From Basidiobolus meristosporus CBS 931.73 (taxonomy: Eukaryota; Basidiobolomycota; Basidiobolomycetes; Basidiobolales; Basidiobolaceae): DNA of 64,000 nucleotides. Made by a program: the position numbers and the translations under genes. Each line of letters opens with the position of its first letter. The stretch's first letter is position 1. Shown here piece by piece: positions 11,941-25,950 of the stretch. The DNA lies in NCBI GenBank assembly GCA_002104905.1, contig MCFE01000316.1:33242-97241 (forward strand), given 5' to 3'. Under the pieces are notes generated by a model. It worked only from the letters and a program-made list of their open reading frames with translations. It made no database searches and had not been told where the DNA came from.

Positions 11941-12108
11941 GTCGCTTTCAAGGCTGCCACACTGGACCTGGAGAGAATCCGGATGCAATACAATTATGGC
12001 CTTGATAAATAGCTCAATAAATCTCATCAGCGATAGGCTCAAATCAGATGATTAATTAGCAGAAATCACAATCGTGACAATTTCTCTGGAACACTACCCA
12101 CGATTCCT

Positions 12109-12474
12109 CTATCCCGTGAGAAGAACCAATGGTGCCCGTCTGCGGGATCTCTGTGAACTGAAGCTTGTTGCAAAGAAAAGGCATACCTGGGCATAATACG
12201 AGGCATACGCACTCTCACGAAACACTCTCCCTTGGCCTAATCTGTCGCTGTCCTCCACACACAATCCAATGGTGCGAGCGATGGTTGGCAAATCAATGAA
12301 GGGGGGAAATCGATGCCTTAGCCATTGTTTATGAAGGTGTTCGAAGTGCCAACGAGGTGGTAGGGTTATCCAGATCCTGCCAACACATGCGGAGCAAACA
12401 AACTTGCTGCTACGTGATGTATGTCTCGAGGTGAGCGTGCCATAGATCGCTCCTGACTTGATCCATTGATTCAA
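12109..12474 (-). CDS. Hypothetical small protein with a basic, presequence-like N-terminus
   Basis: An open frame of 121 codons, or about 100 residues if a GTATGC donor after YASYYAQ is used with an acceptor ending GGGATAG near 12110. The N-terminus is rich in Ser, Thr and Arg with few acids (IYGTLTSRHTSRSSKF), like a mitochondrial presequence. The rest includes PPFIDLPTIARTIG and GRVFRESAYASYYAQ. I do not recognise the family. It lies between the divergent starts of the exoribonuclease (minus) and the J-protein (plus). It could be a chance open frame. Confidence 0.35.
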   Translation of the reverse strand: MNQWIKSGAIYGTLTSRHTSRSSKFVCSACVGRIWITLPPRWHFEHLHKQWLRHRFPPFIDLPTIARTIGLCVEDSDRLGQGRVFRESAYASYYAQVCLFFATSFSSQRSRRRAPLVLLTG

Positions 12475-12807
12475 CTAAACGATTGGAACGGGTTCCCATA
12501 TTTGACCAGGGTGCGTCATAGTGCCAAAATGGAACTCCTCACAAGGTCATCCACACAATCGCTTCGAGCCTCATATTCGTAGCAGCTGGTATGACTCTGG
12601 ATGGTATGGTCATTTTATGCGCATCATGCGTCATCTTCTGAACAATGGACAGTCTCACTAGGAGAATTGCACAATTCGCTCAAAATCCATTGAATAAATC
12701 GCAGGAGTGGCGGCTATTTGATTTCGGTCGGTCATTGATTCCTATATCTCTAAACCAGACTCAACCTTAATCCACTAATCCACCGCCATATTTTGACCTT
12801 TTGAACC

Positions 12808-13479
12808 ATGTCGTTTAACGAGCCCTTCCCCGATTACTACAGTATCCTTCAAATCTCTGAGAACGCAACTGATGAGGAGATCCGTGAGGCATACAAACGA
12901 GAGGCGTTGAGAAACCACCCGGATAGAAATAGAGAAGATCCTGACGCCACAAGGAAGTTTCAGTTGATCTCCGACGCCTACTTTATCCTTAGCGATGCCA
13001 CACGACGATCGCAGTACGACCAAGCAAGACGCAGCCAAAGCCACAGCAGCTGGGCTAGACAGTCGCAAGATGCCCCTGCTGCGGATGAGACCTTTGGAAA
13101 TGTCTTCGAGGAGATCTTAAAGCCCGAGGTTGAAAATCCAAAGTGGCTGTACACTCCTCTGGGCTCTGTGGCAGGCGGTATATTGGGGTTCATCTGCGGC
13201 AGTATACCTGGTGCATTGTTGGTAACAAACAGATCGTAATGCTCTATCGTAAATGTCGAGTCGGATACTAAAGCTAATGCTTAGGGATCTTTTGCCGGTG
13301 CCAAACTAGGTGCAGTTCGTGATAACAAAGGTAAGTGCCCTGTTCCAAGCAATAAATGTTGACCTTGACCTTATGTGGCCTTATCCACAGGGGTGTCCGT
13401 TTATGAAGCATTCATGAAATTGCCACAAACTCAGAAGTATGCCATTCTGCAAGCGTTGGCGGCCAAAATCCTCAAATAG
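12808..13479 (+). CDS. J-domain (DnaJ/Hsp40) protein with glycine-rich C-terminal segment
   Basis: The first exon starts at 12808 (MSFNEPFPDYYSILQIS). It encodes a complete J domain within roughly the first 75 residues, with the diagnostic HPD in RNHPDRNRED, so it should stimulate an Hsp70 ATPase. After a low-complexity linker comes a small glycine-zipper-like hydrophobic stretch (LGSVAGGILGFICGSIPGAL), which may insert in or associate with a membrane. Two introns are supported by frame. The first starts GTAACAAAC after IPGALL and ends CTTAG. The second starts GTAAGTGC after the RDNK codons and ends CCACAG. The final exon reads VSVYEAFMKLPQTQKYAIL and ends at 13479. There is no zinc-finger or CTD substrate-binding domain, so this is a type III J-protein. 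The specific partner is unknown. Confidence 0.85.
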
Positions 13480-14193
13480 GTTTAGTGGGCTCCGAGACCT
13501 GACAACGATCGGCTGCCTTGATACAGAACGACTTATTAGCCTATTGTATGGAACGACATCCCATGTTATCGATCCTCTAACTCTTTGTGATCTCTCGAGG
13601 TCCCGATCAAGTGTAATCTCAGTATTTGATTGTATAAGAATATAAATGTATCATTTGTTATTTGATGGCTGTTTCTTGGCCACTCGTTGATTTTCCTTGA
13701 GCCGCCATTCACGTCCTGACCAGGCATCCATTCTTCATACTTTGATGGATCAGCAGGCCAGGGAGCACTGGGTTGTTTGAGGCGCACATATACCACCCTC
13801 CAACATTCGCCTCAATCCAGCATGGAAATCCATAGAGGAAATTGCAATTGTCACCCAGCTGTGGAAGGGCGTCACATTTGTGGAAGCGACTAAATCATGA
13901 TGATGGGCCATCGTAATGCTAGTCGCTGGATTGCTTGGTTAAACCAAACCTAAATCCGATTCGATCAGTTTGGAGGGTTCCTTGGTAAACGAAAATGCCA
14001 GAACAGAAATTAGAGGATTCCACCACTCATGTTAGAGAAAAAAAGGCAGCTCAGAAAAAAACAAATATCTGTGTGGCCCTGTGTAACCAACCTCCTGGCC
14101 TCAGACACTCCACCAAACCAAATTTTTCGGATTCCTGTGAAGGCTGTTGAGATTTCGTTAGCCACCTGCCCCTTGTAATCTAGAAGCGCCAAG
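13480..14193. other. Intergenic region with a possible minus-strand small gene
   Basis: The minus strand has an ATG at 13911 opening a short frame with FHSWVTIAISSMDFHAGLRR, and then, in another frame, PWPADPSKYEEWMPGQ near 13725-13770. Both look more coding-like than chance, but I could not find a splice join that links them without a stop. The right end serves as the CCT3 promoter. Treat the small gene as a suggestion only. Confidence 0.25.
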
Positions 14194-16101
14194 ATGATGC
14201 AATCTCCCGTTATCGTTATGAGTCAGTTGATTCAGCTCTCAACCATATCTTCGTTGTTGACTCCTCTCTAACGAAGGCAATTGCTGACTTACACTAGATA
14301 CTAATACCCAAAGAGAGTCGGGTAGAAAAGCCCAGATCTCTAACATCACTGCGGCCAAGGTTCTTACACTTTATTCCTCTGATCCATTCGCTACCTTCTA
14401 TCCTAACGCAATGCACTTTCCGTAGACCGTAGCTGACGTCATCAGGACCTGTCTCGGTCCCCGTTCTATGCTGAAGATGTTACTTGATCCCATGGGTGGC
14501 ATTGTTTTGACCAACGATGGAAACGCTATCCTTCGCGAGGTTGAGGTTGCTCATCCCGCAGCCAAAAGTATGATCGAGCTTAGCCGCACTCAAGATGAAG
14601 AAGTCGGTGATGGCACCACCTCCGTAATCATCCTTGGTAAGATATAGCCCCCACCCTGAGAGAGTTTCCCGGTCTGTGGCTAAATCCTGTGTTCCACTAG
14701 CCGGAGAAGTCCTCGCAACCGCTGCTCCTTATTTGGAACGCAACATCCATCCTATCGTGATTATTTCGGCATTGAAAAAGGCACTTGAAGACGCAATCAA
14801 GATTGTTGATGAGATCAGCCACCCAGTTGATATCAACGACAACAAAGAGATGTTGGATCTTATCAAGGCCTCGATCGGCACCAAGTTTGTTAGTCGCTGG
14901 AGCGAATTAATGTGCAAGCTAGCTCTTGATGCTGTCAAGTGTGTCGCCACCGACGATAACGGAAGACGTGAGGTTGATATCAAAAGATACGCCAGAATCG
15001 AAAAGGTAAGATCGAAAGCACCATCTTCGTCCAAGTGCCCGCACGATTAACGCTCGGTTACACCAACCACAGATCCCCGGTGGAGAAATCGAGGAATCTC
15101 GTGTGCTTGATGGTGTGATGGTGAATAAGGATGTTACTCATCCAAAGATGCGCCGTCGTATCGAAAACCCTCGCGTGATTCTTCTCGACTGTCCCCTTGA
15201 ATACAAAAAGGGGGAGTCCCAGACCAACATCGAAATCACCAAGGAGGAAGACTGGAATAGAATCCTTCAAATCGAAGAAGAACAGATCAAAGCGTTGTGC
15301 GATAAGATCATCGAACTCAAGCCGGACCTAGTCATCACTGAAAAGGGGGTTTCCGATCTTGCTCAACATTATCTTCTAAAGGCCAATATCACTGCTCTTC
15401 GTCGTGTTAGGAAGACCGACAACAACCGTATTGCTAAAGCTACTGGCGCAACCATCGTCAACCGTGTGGATGATTTGAAGGATGCTGATGTCGGTACCCA
15501 GTGCGGACTCTTCTCGGTTGAGAAGATCGGTGATGAATATTTCTCATTCATGACACAATGCGAGGATCCTAAGGCTTGTACCGTACTTCTACGTGGTCCT
15601 TCGAAGGATGTGTTGAACGAAATCGAGCGTAACCTTCAGGACGCCATGTGCGTTGCCCGCAACGTATACTTCAACCCCAACCTGGCCCCTGGTGGTGGTG
15701 CCACTGAGATGGCTATTAGCGTCAAGTTGGCTCAAAAGGCAAAGACTCTCGAAGGTGTTGAGCAATGGCCCTACATGGCTGTTTCGGAAGCCATGGAGGT
15801 TATTCCCCGTACTCTTGTGCAGAACTGTGGAGGAAATGCTATCAAGGTCTTGACCCAGCTGAGAGCCAAGCATGCTAATGGAGATCATTCCTGGGGTATT
15901 GATGGCCATGCCGGCAAGATTGTGGACATGTTGGAGTACGGTGTCTGGGAACCCAACGCAGTGAAGGTTCAAACAATCAAGACTGCCATCGAGTCCGCGT
16001 GTCTTTTGCTTCGTGTCGACGATATAGTTTCTGGTGTTTCCAAGAAGCAAGCAGCTGGGCCCAGTGGCCCAGCCCCTACTCCTGAACAAATGGAGCAATA
16101 A
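14194..16101 (+). CDS. CCT3: T-complex protein 1 subunit gamma (CCT3)
   Basis: A group II chaperonin subunit, part of the eight-member CCT/TRiC ring that folds actin, tubulin and WD proteins in the cytosol. The first exon is tiny (ATG at 14194, MQSPVIVM) and splices with a GTCAGT donor to TNTQRESGRKAQISN. A second intron precedes TVADVIRTCLGPRSMLKM, a third follows VIIL, and a fourth follows RYARIEK. ATP-binding and catalytic signatures are present: NDGNAILRE, QDEEVGDGTTSVI, APGGGATEMA and HSWGIDGHAG. The gamma-type opening with ESGRKAQ and the tail ending APTPEQMEQ agree with subunit 3. It is full length at around 540 residues. Confidence 0.95.
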
Positions 16102-16560
16102 GCGCAATGATTGTACAACTCATATTTCATCGTCACCTGCAAATGTAATTTTCCTAGTTGATATCATCTCTTCCACACCCTTTATCCCATAGGCCACAAC
16201 TAAATACACAGAAGCCGAATGCAGTAGTTTCATCAACTGGATAGCTCGGCCCGTCATTCCAAACCACTTGGTCATCAATAAAGGCTCGTTCCGGTACATA
16301 TGGTACGGAAAGTCAATTATCAGTGGCAAGGATATTAGTTGCTTTTTATGTGCATCCGACTGTTTGGTATTTCTAACAGATGAATGCCGCATATCGATAG
16401 GCCACCCCATATCGGACGAATTTCCCCGAAACAGAGTCGTCTGTTTAGTAATCAGTCAGAAAATCGACTCGCAGTAGCAGGAGCAACAGGTATAGCAAAT
16501 AACCGTATGGTATCTCCCTTGAGTGCAGTGATCATGAGGGATACAGTGCGCTGCAATCAC
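16102..16560. other. Intergenic region, CCT3 to chitin synthase
   Basis: This holds the CCT3 3' flank and the upstream flank of the chitin synthase locus. Short open frames on both strands have no recognisable content. Confidence 0.5.
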
Positions 16561-16675
16561 AGGATAATGGACATGTGAGTGCGGGCTTTACCTCGCTACC
16601 TCTTCAATTATGTGGCAATTTGTCCGACTCTTGACCGGTGTACCTCACACGATGGCACTAACAACCCTTGTCCAG

Positions 16676-16843
16676 ATCTAGGGAACCACGAAATAAAAGC
16701 AAACAAGCTCCCAACTATTACGCAGAGAAGAGAGCCATTGTAGCTTTGCCCCACCTGTTTCATCAACAGTCACTTCTGAAGAAACCTCTTGCGGAAGTGT
16801 TCCATTTTGAGGGCCGCTATTTATACGCTAGACTGCTATTTCA
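16676..16843 (+). other. Candidate upstream coding exon of the chitin synthase gene
   Basis: This stretch is open and protein-like (AEKRAIVALPHLFHQQ, KKPLAEVFHFEGRYLYARL). It is bounded by a good acceptor (CCTTGTCCAG, ending 16675) and a good donor (CAG|GTTAGTAAC after 16843). Splicing to the acceptor at the CCCACCAG ending near 17010 stays in phase 0 and leads into the MTSLRRGK start region of the chitin synthase. A further exon ending at 16574 before GTGAGTGC could supply the ATG (for example at 16507 or 16534). I cannot name a domain, and it could belong to a separate gene. Confidence 0.4.
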
Positions 16844-17030
16844 GGTTAGTAACTTGTCAAGCTTTCCGCTCCCTCACCCTTCGAGTTTCTCAATAGTTCC
16901 ATTCCGTTCGGAAATTCCTACAGAATTCAATTTCCGGGTATTTGAACAGGCTAATTGACCACCAAGCTTGGAATCGAATCCACAACTTGATCTTACACTT
17001 TCCCACCAGGTTGACTTCGGATCTCCAATC

Positions 17031-20000
17031 ATGACCAGTCTAAGGCGTGGCAAAACCCTTACTAGACCTGATCGAGTTCATGCTCCGGCACCTATGTTGA
17101 GAGGCCAGAATAGGCGTAAGACCTTAGACCCTTGGGTGCTGTTCTCCAAGTTGGTCACCTTCTGGGCGCCCGGGTTTATCCTATCGAAGATTGGAATGCC
17201 AGAGAAGGCCAGCCGTCAGGCGTGGAGAGAGAAGGTGGCTCTATGCTGGATAATTGCGTTGATCGGTGGAATGGTGGCATTTCTAACACTTGGGCTACCG
17301 TACGTGTTTTGCCCGCAAAGCGCAATGGCCAGCCTGGAGAACTTTGCCCAAATCAACACCAATACCCCAGGTACTGTTCTTCCGAATTTTCCCTCAAGCC
17401 ATTGAAATCATAACCATTCATTGTCTTTAGGGTTGGTTGGAATCAATGGCATGGTGTATTCAGTAATGTCCGGAAAAAACAACCCAAGCTTCCCCTCGGG
17501 GCTAGACATCAGCAATCAATTCCAGCATGGCTCCAATGTTGATGCTTGTCGTAATCCACTGATCAGTGGCTACCCGTCCGCTATGTATGGACCATGTGTC
17601 GCCAAAGGAGGAAATGAAGGCTGTCCGCTACCTCCGATTGAAGAGTCGGCCAGCAATTATGGGCTGATCCCCACTGGCAGAAAATTGGGATACGACTGGG
17701 TCGACGTCCCAAACAACTTCTTCGTAATTGACGGGCATGTTCTGAACCTTACGCCGTATCTCAAGGCTTTCCCTACTGCGAGCCCGGATGATGTCGTAGA
17801 TCGAGCCATTAGAGAGGCCATTGACAACAGGATCATCGATGCCACAAGAATATTTCTTCGAAAGCCCGAACTGATCGCCTCGATTCCCTGTTTGGTTGGG
17901 AAGTATTTCGCCGGATATCTTAGCAAAGCTACGCCCGGTTGCTTCGGTGTGAAACTGTTCTTCGTCATCTCCATGGTGATCATCCTTGGGATTGTATTGA
18001 CCCGCTTCTTCATGGCCGTCATATTCGATTGGTTCCTCTCTTTCAAGCTTGCTCGTCCCCCTCGACAACAGGCCAGACATATCATTGGATCGAAATCGGC
18101 ACCGTGGGCGAATGCAGGCTATAATGCGGAAGTAAAGCAGATCCAACTCAATCCCAGCGATCTATTTACCGTTCTTCTGGTAACCTGCTACTCCGAAGGG
18201 GAAAGCTCACTAAGATGCACTATTGAGAGCCTTGCGACTACAGACTACAGCGACGATCACAAATTATTGTTCGTAATTGCCGATGGAATGATCACCGGAA
18301 GTGGCAATGACAGAAGCACACCGGACATTTGCGTAGATATGATCGAGCTGGATCCGCAGTTCGCTGATCCCCAACCACAAAGTTACATTGCGGTTGCGTC
18401 GGGAGCAAAACAGCACAATATGGCCAAGGTCTATGCTGGGCACTTCGTTCACGAAGGGCATCGCGTCCCTACTGTTGTGGTCGTCAAGTGCGGGGCTCCT
18501 GAGGAGCAGACTAAACCTAAGGCGGGAAACCGCGGGAAACGAGACTCCCAATTGATCCTCATGAACTTCTTCAGTCGTGTCACCTTCAACGATCGTATGA
18601 CTCCTCTAGACTACGATCTTTTTACTAAGATACACCACCTTACTGGAGTCACTCCGGACTACTTCGAGATTGTGCTGATGGTAGATGCTGATACCAAAGT
18701 CTACCCTGATTCCTTGGGATTACTCACCAATTGCATGATAAACGATCCGATGATCATGGGGCTTTGCGGGGAGACTAAGATTGCCAACAAACGGGACTCG
18801 TGGGTAACCGCGATCCAAGTCTTTGAATACTACATCTCCCACCACCTGGGCAAGGGCTTTGAATCGGTATTTGGAGGTGTGACTTGTTTACCGGGCTGCT
18901 TTTGCATGTATCGGCTTAAGGCACGTAAAGGAGATAGCGATTGGGTTCCGATCATTACCAAACCAGAGATAGTACAGGAATATTCCCAAAATGATGTCGA
19001 AACACTGCACCAGAAGAACCTACTTCTACTTGGGGAGGATCGGTTCCTGACCACCCTGATGTTAAGAAACTTCCCCAACCGAAAGATGATGTTCATGCCT
19101 CAAGCGATATGTAAAACCGTGGTTCCGGACGAATTCAACGTGCTGCTATCCCAACGTCGTCGTTGGATCAATTCCACCATTCATAATCTCATGGAGCTTG
19201 TGCTAGTCCGCAACCTGTGCGGTACATTTTGCTTCTCTATGCAATTCGTGGTGGTGATGGAGCTGATTGGCACAGTATCCTTGCCAGTAGCTATCATCAT
19301 GACTTACGTATTGATATACTCCATTGCCACAACCACCTTTACTGATGCAGCTAGCTATTATCCTTTGATCCTTTTGATTCTCATCCTTTTCCTGCCCGCA
19401 GTTCTGATCCTGCTTACCACCCGGAAATTAATCTATATCGCATGGATGTTGATTTACCTTGTGGCTTTGCCTGTTTGGAACTTCATCCTTCCAGTGTATG
19501 CGTACTGGCACTTTGACGATTTCTCGTGGGGCGAGACACGTAAAGTCGCGGGAGAGACGAAGGATGATGATCATGGGAAGAAGGATGGAGTGTTCGATTC
19601 AAGCAAGATAACCCTGCGTCGATGGGAAGACTATGAAAGACGTCGATTGCGCCAGGATAAAGTGGACGCACCAACTCATTGGAATTCTCCATTAACCGGT
19701 AATGCGGACAACTACCATCCTTACAACACTCACCGATCGCAGAGAGAGTTTGGAAACCACCGCCCGGAGAAGAACCTTTTCTTTCAGCGGGATCATGCGC
19801 AGGAGCAAACTGCATCGTGGTATGTAGATGAAGATTGTATGACTTCCTACGGAGAGCATACGAGACATACCATGCACGACGAATTCGAACCTATTCCCCA
19901 ACTTGATCATACAGCGCAAAGAGAGTTGAGCCGCCTCTATGGGCCTCACCTACATCAACACCAGCATATCTCGATGGCCAACCCCCCAAACCTTCAGCAA

Positions 20001-20063
20001 TCACGTCCCCATGGCCCAAGACCGCAACCACCAAGAAAGAACCACGATTTCTCCCGTGAATAG
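17031..20063 (+). CDS. Chitin synthase, class IV type (Chs3-like)
   Basis: A family 2 glycosyltransferase that polymerises UDP-GlcNAc into chitin at the plasma membrane. From the ATG at 17031 the first exon reads [15 protein letters not shown], then [19 protein letters not shown] and a first membrane helix. One intron (donor near 17371, acceptor TTTAG near 17430) joins it to the long exon. A cytochrome b5-like domain ([15 protein letters not shown]) is followed by a second membrane region. The catalytic part follows, with [32 protein letters not shown] and the signature SQRRRWINS. At least four C-terminal membrane helices come next. The block [14 protein letters not shown] is typical of class IV enzymes, and no myosin motor is present. 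The hydrophilic tail is His-, Gln- and Pro-rich. The true start may lie further upstream if the candidate exon at 16676-16843 is used. Confidence 0.93.
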
Positions 20064-20472
20064 ATACCCTGGATTCAATGTACTGCCCACACGATAGCCT
20101 TGTTTATCGACTGTTTTTATTCAAACTCCTCCATTTCCACCCTGGCCTGACCCAGCAGCAACCTGGCGAACTTTCCGTTTCTCATCGCTCATCTATCTAA
20201 GTAGCCCAATAAAACTCATCTCGAACTTCCCTCAAATAGTGTGTTGGGTTCGGCGACTTGAGGACTTGGAAGATCGAAACAACGAAAGATACCTCTAAAC
20301 CATAACCACCCCTGCTGGGCTTTATTAAATTAGGAGCACCAGATATTATATCAAGTCACGGACGAGGTGGAACGGGGTACTAATATGATATATAAACACG
20401 TGCAGATGCAACTTGTCAAAAAACAAACTTCAGTGAAGTGGGTTGGGGGATCTCTCCAGCTCGTGGATGCGA
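20064..20472. other. Convergent intergenic region, chitin synthase to glycerol kinase
   Basis: Two genes converge here (plus from the left, minus from the right), so it holds only 3' flanks. AATAAA-like strings occur on the plus strand near 20208. No gene or RNA is visible. Confidence 0.5.
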
Positions 20473-22266
<1,794 letters not shown>

Positions 22267-22336
22267 TTTAGAAGACTATCAGGATATACCACAAGTGAAC
22301 TGAGGCGATTAAACATGGCCTCTGAAGGGGCTCGTG

Positions 22337-22345
22337 CTTATATAG
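22337..22345 (-). promoter_or_regulatory. TATA-like element of the glycerol kinase gene
   Basis: On the minus strand the sequence reads CTATATAAG about 70 bases upstream of the glycerol kinase ATG, a sensible position for a TATA box with a short leader. This rests on sequence match and spacing alone. Confidence 0.4.
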
Positions 22346-22349
22346 TGGA

Positions 22350-24450
22350 GTCTTTCCACTTGGAGTCTGTATTATTTCGAGAGGGCTACGATGCGACCAA
22401 TAAACGTCATGATATCTCCATTGTACAACAGCCGTCACCACCAGTTCATCCTCTACGCCTATTTGCTCTTGGAGCTTCGTAAATGACCGATCCAATTAGG
22501 AAGGTTTCACTGAGTCCTACGTACACACATATTAATTATTACTTACAACATCACCGCCCAGAAAAGGATTTTCATATGAAAGCGAGGGGAGCTCTCAAAA
22601 TAATCGAACCCGCTTCTGCTAAACATTCCAGAGAATGAACCTCGGAGTTATTCAGGGTGCCGCCAGACGACACTATTCGGATGCCACGAAGGTGGCTGTT
22701 GTTGCTCGCTGGGCCCTGTTCACCGACATCCCAACCCAACCGGTGTCTCCGCGAATAAGCTTATATTCAACACATGCAGTGTCCAACCAACTGGTTCAGT
22801 TTGCCCTGTTGGGCTTATCATTTCGATGCATTTCGTTCCATTGCTGCTCGCATATACCGGAACGATATTCCCGTAATACGCTAAATGGCCATTTCTATTT
22901 CTGGAAGGATTTCTCTCGCAAGCGGATTGCTCGCCCAACGGCTCGCGGACGAAGATACCTTGCCCTACCAGCCGCATATAGCCAGGTTGTACCTGGCGTC
23001 CGTCCGTGTAGGCGGAGTGCTTCTGCGCAGGAGTTGGTGTGAGGGTGGCTGGTGCTCCGAACAGGTTTGAGAGAAAGGCGACTTGGCTTCAGAGAGATGC
23101 ATCCTGTGAAAGGGATGCGGTTCAAGAAATCTGATTGATTCCATCCAAGAAAGGGAGGAAAATTTGTCGTGGAAAATATGCACGAAAAATCCCATGACGG
23201 ATTCGCCGCAGGAAGTGGATTGGCTTCCTTCCCTTTTCTATACGAAGCGATTGAACTCGTATTGGCACCGAATCACCACCTCGCTTTCCATATATATGGC
23301 CCATATTGCTGAATCAATCAACCCAGGTTGCCGTTATCACCAGGCTGATCGGGTTTCACACGCTCATCCCTAAGGTAACCCCGAGAATTCATATCCGTTT
23401 TGAGAAGGCGGCGCCTGGGGTTCTATATGGGCATGCTGAGGTAGCGCGCATTCGGTGATTTCCTTCAATTTAATATCACCCATGGTTGACCAGGGCCAGT
23501 GGTATTTTTCCAAATTTCCCATCCGAAAAACCCGATTGTTTGAGTGTGATCAAGATTGGATTCGAGCATGTGATGTTCAGCCACTCTGCAACTTCTTCAA
23601 TATGTTCCTATTTGGATGATAACCATTGTGGGGTCGATGGCTGATTACCTCGGGTGGCAACATTAGTCAGGAAATGCGGTGTTTAAATCGACCCGGCCAT
23701 ATGAGGAAAGCCAAGCGAGATAGCGAATGAATTCGTCGTAGAAGCAACTCCATCCATCCTGAAGCTGCACTTGCAGTTCCCGTGCTACTCTTTGACTGGA
23801 ATCTTACCCCACTCTTTCGATTTCCATATTTATTGACGAGCATTAAGACGTGGTCAATGAATGAGGCCCAGATGGCTTCTCCAGTTTGAGATCAATCCGA
23901 GCAGTGTAACTTACGTCAATATTCCAAATGGAGAGCTGGTTCATGGTCAGATGAGAGCGTTAGCCAGGGAAAGCAGCTCGGCCATTGCAGCTGTGCACCA
24001 CACACCCTGTGGGTGTCTCATGCAGCCAGACTGGTTCACCATTCGTCCAGCTGGAAATCGCAGAGCTTTGTTCCATTCAGCATGGCGACAACCAAATTAC
24101 CACTTGAATTCCGTAAGTATGCAATGGCTCGCTGGAGTTCTATTTTGAGTCAGGCGATATCCATAATTGACTTGATTAGCCAAATCTGTCCCTGTCTACG
24201 TTGTCAGCTTCTTCAAGGGTTAAAATCGAGCAGGCCTTCGAAAGCTGTGTACAAGCGTTCCTGCTTAATCGATAATATATCCATGTTGATGCTTTCCCAC
24301 AGATAAGCAACGCTTTATTAACGCTTCAAAATTTCGGCATATTGATCAGATAAATGATTAAGAGTTATATTGAGCTATGGTGGATACTAAATTCGTGTGC
24401 TCTCAGAAATGCGTCTAGGGAGAATGCAGTAATTAAGGACGTATTCTGGA
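22350..24450. other. Gene-free 2.1 kb between glycerol kinase and QTRT2
   Basis: Several open frames of 60-135 codons exist (for example plus 22635-23042 and plus 23861-24148), but their translations show no domain, signal peptide or conserved-looking pattern and they overlap each other in several frames. The left end is the glycerol kinase promoter and the right end the 3' flank of QTRT2. Confidence 0.45.
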
Positions 24451-25950
24451 TTATAGATTATAGTATATTTGCAAGAAATTGGCCTTCTTTTGCTTGAACG
24501 TGCCGTTGCCAATGCTTTCTCTGATCTGCTGGAAGAAACGCGAATAATGGTGGCAATTGTGGACCATCAGCAGAATAGATGCTAGCATCTCGTGGGTATT
24601 AATTAGATGATGGGTATAGCATCTGCTATGGTTTTGGCACGCAAAGCATCGGCAGCCCTCAAGAAGGGGCTGTTGATCGCTCTTGTTCTTGGGGTCGTTG
24701 AGATCGTAAGTAAGGTCCCCAGAACCAGCATCTTGATTGCCGAATTCGAATATTAGCGCAAGCCCTTTTTGAGTAGCATGATAAGGGAAGGAGGAATCAA
24801 ACAGATCTATCCCCAAGGTGATTCCGGTCAAGATGTCATCTAACCAATTGTGTTAATTTAGTCACAATAATGCACCGCAAGTGGCACAGATACCTGGTGC
24901 ACTAAAACCATAGCCAACTCTCGGCTTGTCTCTGGGTAGATGATCTAGGGAAATTTTAAGCAGCCTTTCTTTCTCCTCATTAGACACATCGAAGCTACGG
25001 GCTTCAAGGATATAGCCTAGGAACACAAATCTCAGTTATCGTATTCCTTGAGCGGTTCACCATTCAACCAATACCATCGACATCTCTTTTCACCACCTCC
25101 TCAGCACACCTCTGACGCTCACGGTCATACTGAGAACCGACCAATACTCCAAATAAATTGATGCTTTCCTAAGGGTTGAGCAGGGTTCATCATTAGCTTC
25201 GATTTGTCTGCAGTCTGCTTGAACATTCACCTGTTTCTGCGCTATAATCGCATCCAACCACCGCAAGGACCGGTCTACAGATTTGCGCGCACGTTTGGCG
25301 GTAGGGTTTTTGTCGACGACTATATCTGCCAGAGCTGCTGCAATATCGGGTTTGTATGCATTGATGGTTCTTAGGTAATCTTCTGGAGTGATCTAAGCAC
25401 CTGCTGAGTAAAAATTCTTGGCGCATCGATGGATAGCCGTTTACCTTACGCATACCGCCGTAGGTTTTTACAGAAATGTATTTCTCTCCGTTGAAGGGAG
25501 TTTCCTCGAGTTCAGAAGGATCCAACATATCAACAAATATAAGATAATCCTATAAAGACATAAATATCTACTTTTGGTGGGATTCTAGGTACGAAAGCCT
25601 CAGATGCAGTTGTTACCTCTAGGTTCAAGTATTTATGAATCCCAGGCTCAAAGGTAGCAGAAAGAGGTGGAAATTCATCAAACCTATGCAACGGGAACTA
25701 CCTTTAGCAATAAATCTAAGGAACTAAACCCAACCCAAGCTTACAATTGGCAAAGTGCAACCTGAATCCCGCGAATAGGTACCGAGCGGACCACGTCTGG
25801 GGTCAAATGAGGAGTAGTGCCGCGGTGGCTGTACATAAGGCAATTGGGAGTGTCCACTTGCAAATCTGAAACAGCCCTCGAGGTGTTAATACTGAGGATA
25901 CCTTGGCGGATTCTTTCCTCCTCCTTCTCTACTTCAAAATGGAGAGGCAT
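24451..25950 (-). CDS. QTRT2: Queuine tRNA-ribosyltransferase accessory subunit (QTRT2-like)
   Basis: The non-catalytic partner of the eukaryotic tRNA-guanine transglycosylase, which inserts queuine at the tRNA wobble position. The ATG at 25950 gives MPLHFEVEKEEERIRQ, then TPNCLMYSHRGTTPHLT, the usual N-terminal block. Frame-consistent introns join VALCQL to FDEFPPLSATFEP, then DYLIFVDMLDPSELEE, then VKTYGGMRK to ITPEDYLRTINAYKPDIAAA. These are followed by KSVDRSLRWLD, LFGVLVGSQYDRERQR, VDGYILEARS and APGDDILTGITLGIDLFDSS. The zinc site is in GCRCFACQNHSRCYTHHL (three Cys, one His), followed by the MLASILLMVHNCHHYSRFF block. Six introns of about 45-65 nt are implied. The catalytic subunit QTRT1 is not in this window. 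Confidence 0.9.

Noticed and set aside
14010-14192. Minus-strand 60-codon frame (LLDYKGQVANEISTAF) overlapping the CCT3 start
   Set aside because: It begins at TTG with no in-frame ATG after the preceding TGA, and it overlaps the first CCT3 exon on the opposite strand; most likely a shadow frame.
15589-16107. 172-codon minus-strand frame
   Set aside because: It lies entirely opposite the last exon of CCT3 and reflects that gene's codon bias.
17628-18146. 172-codon minus-strand frame opposite chitin synthase
   Set aside because: Antisense shadow of the chitin synthase exon; no domain or conserved pattern.
22635-23042. 135-codon plus frame downstream of the QTRT2/GUT1 region
   Set aside because: No recognisable motif, several overlapping frames of similar length on both strands, and no splice partners; treated as chance.
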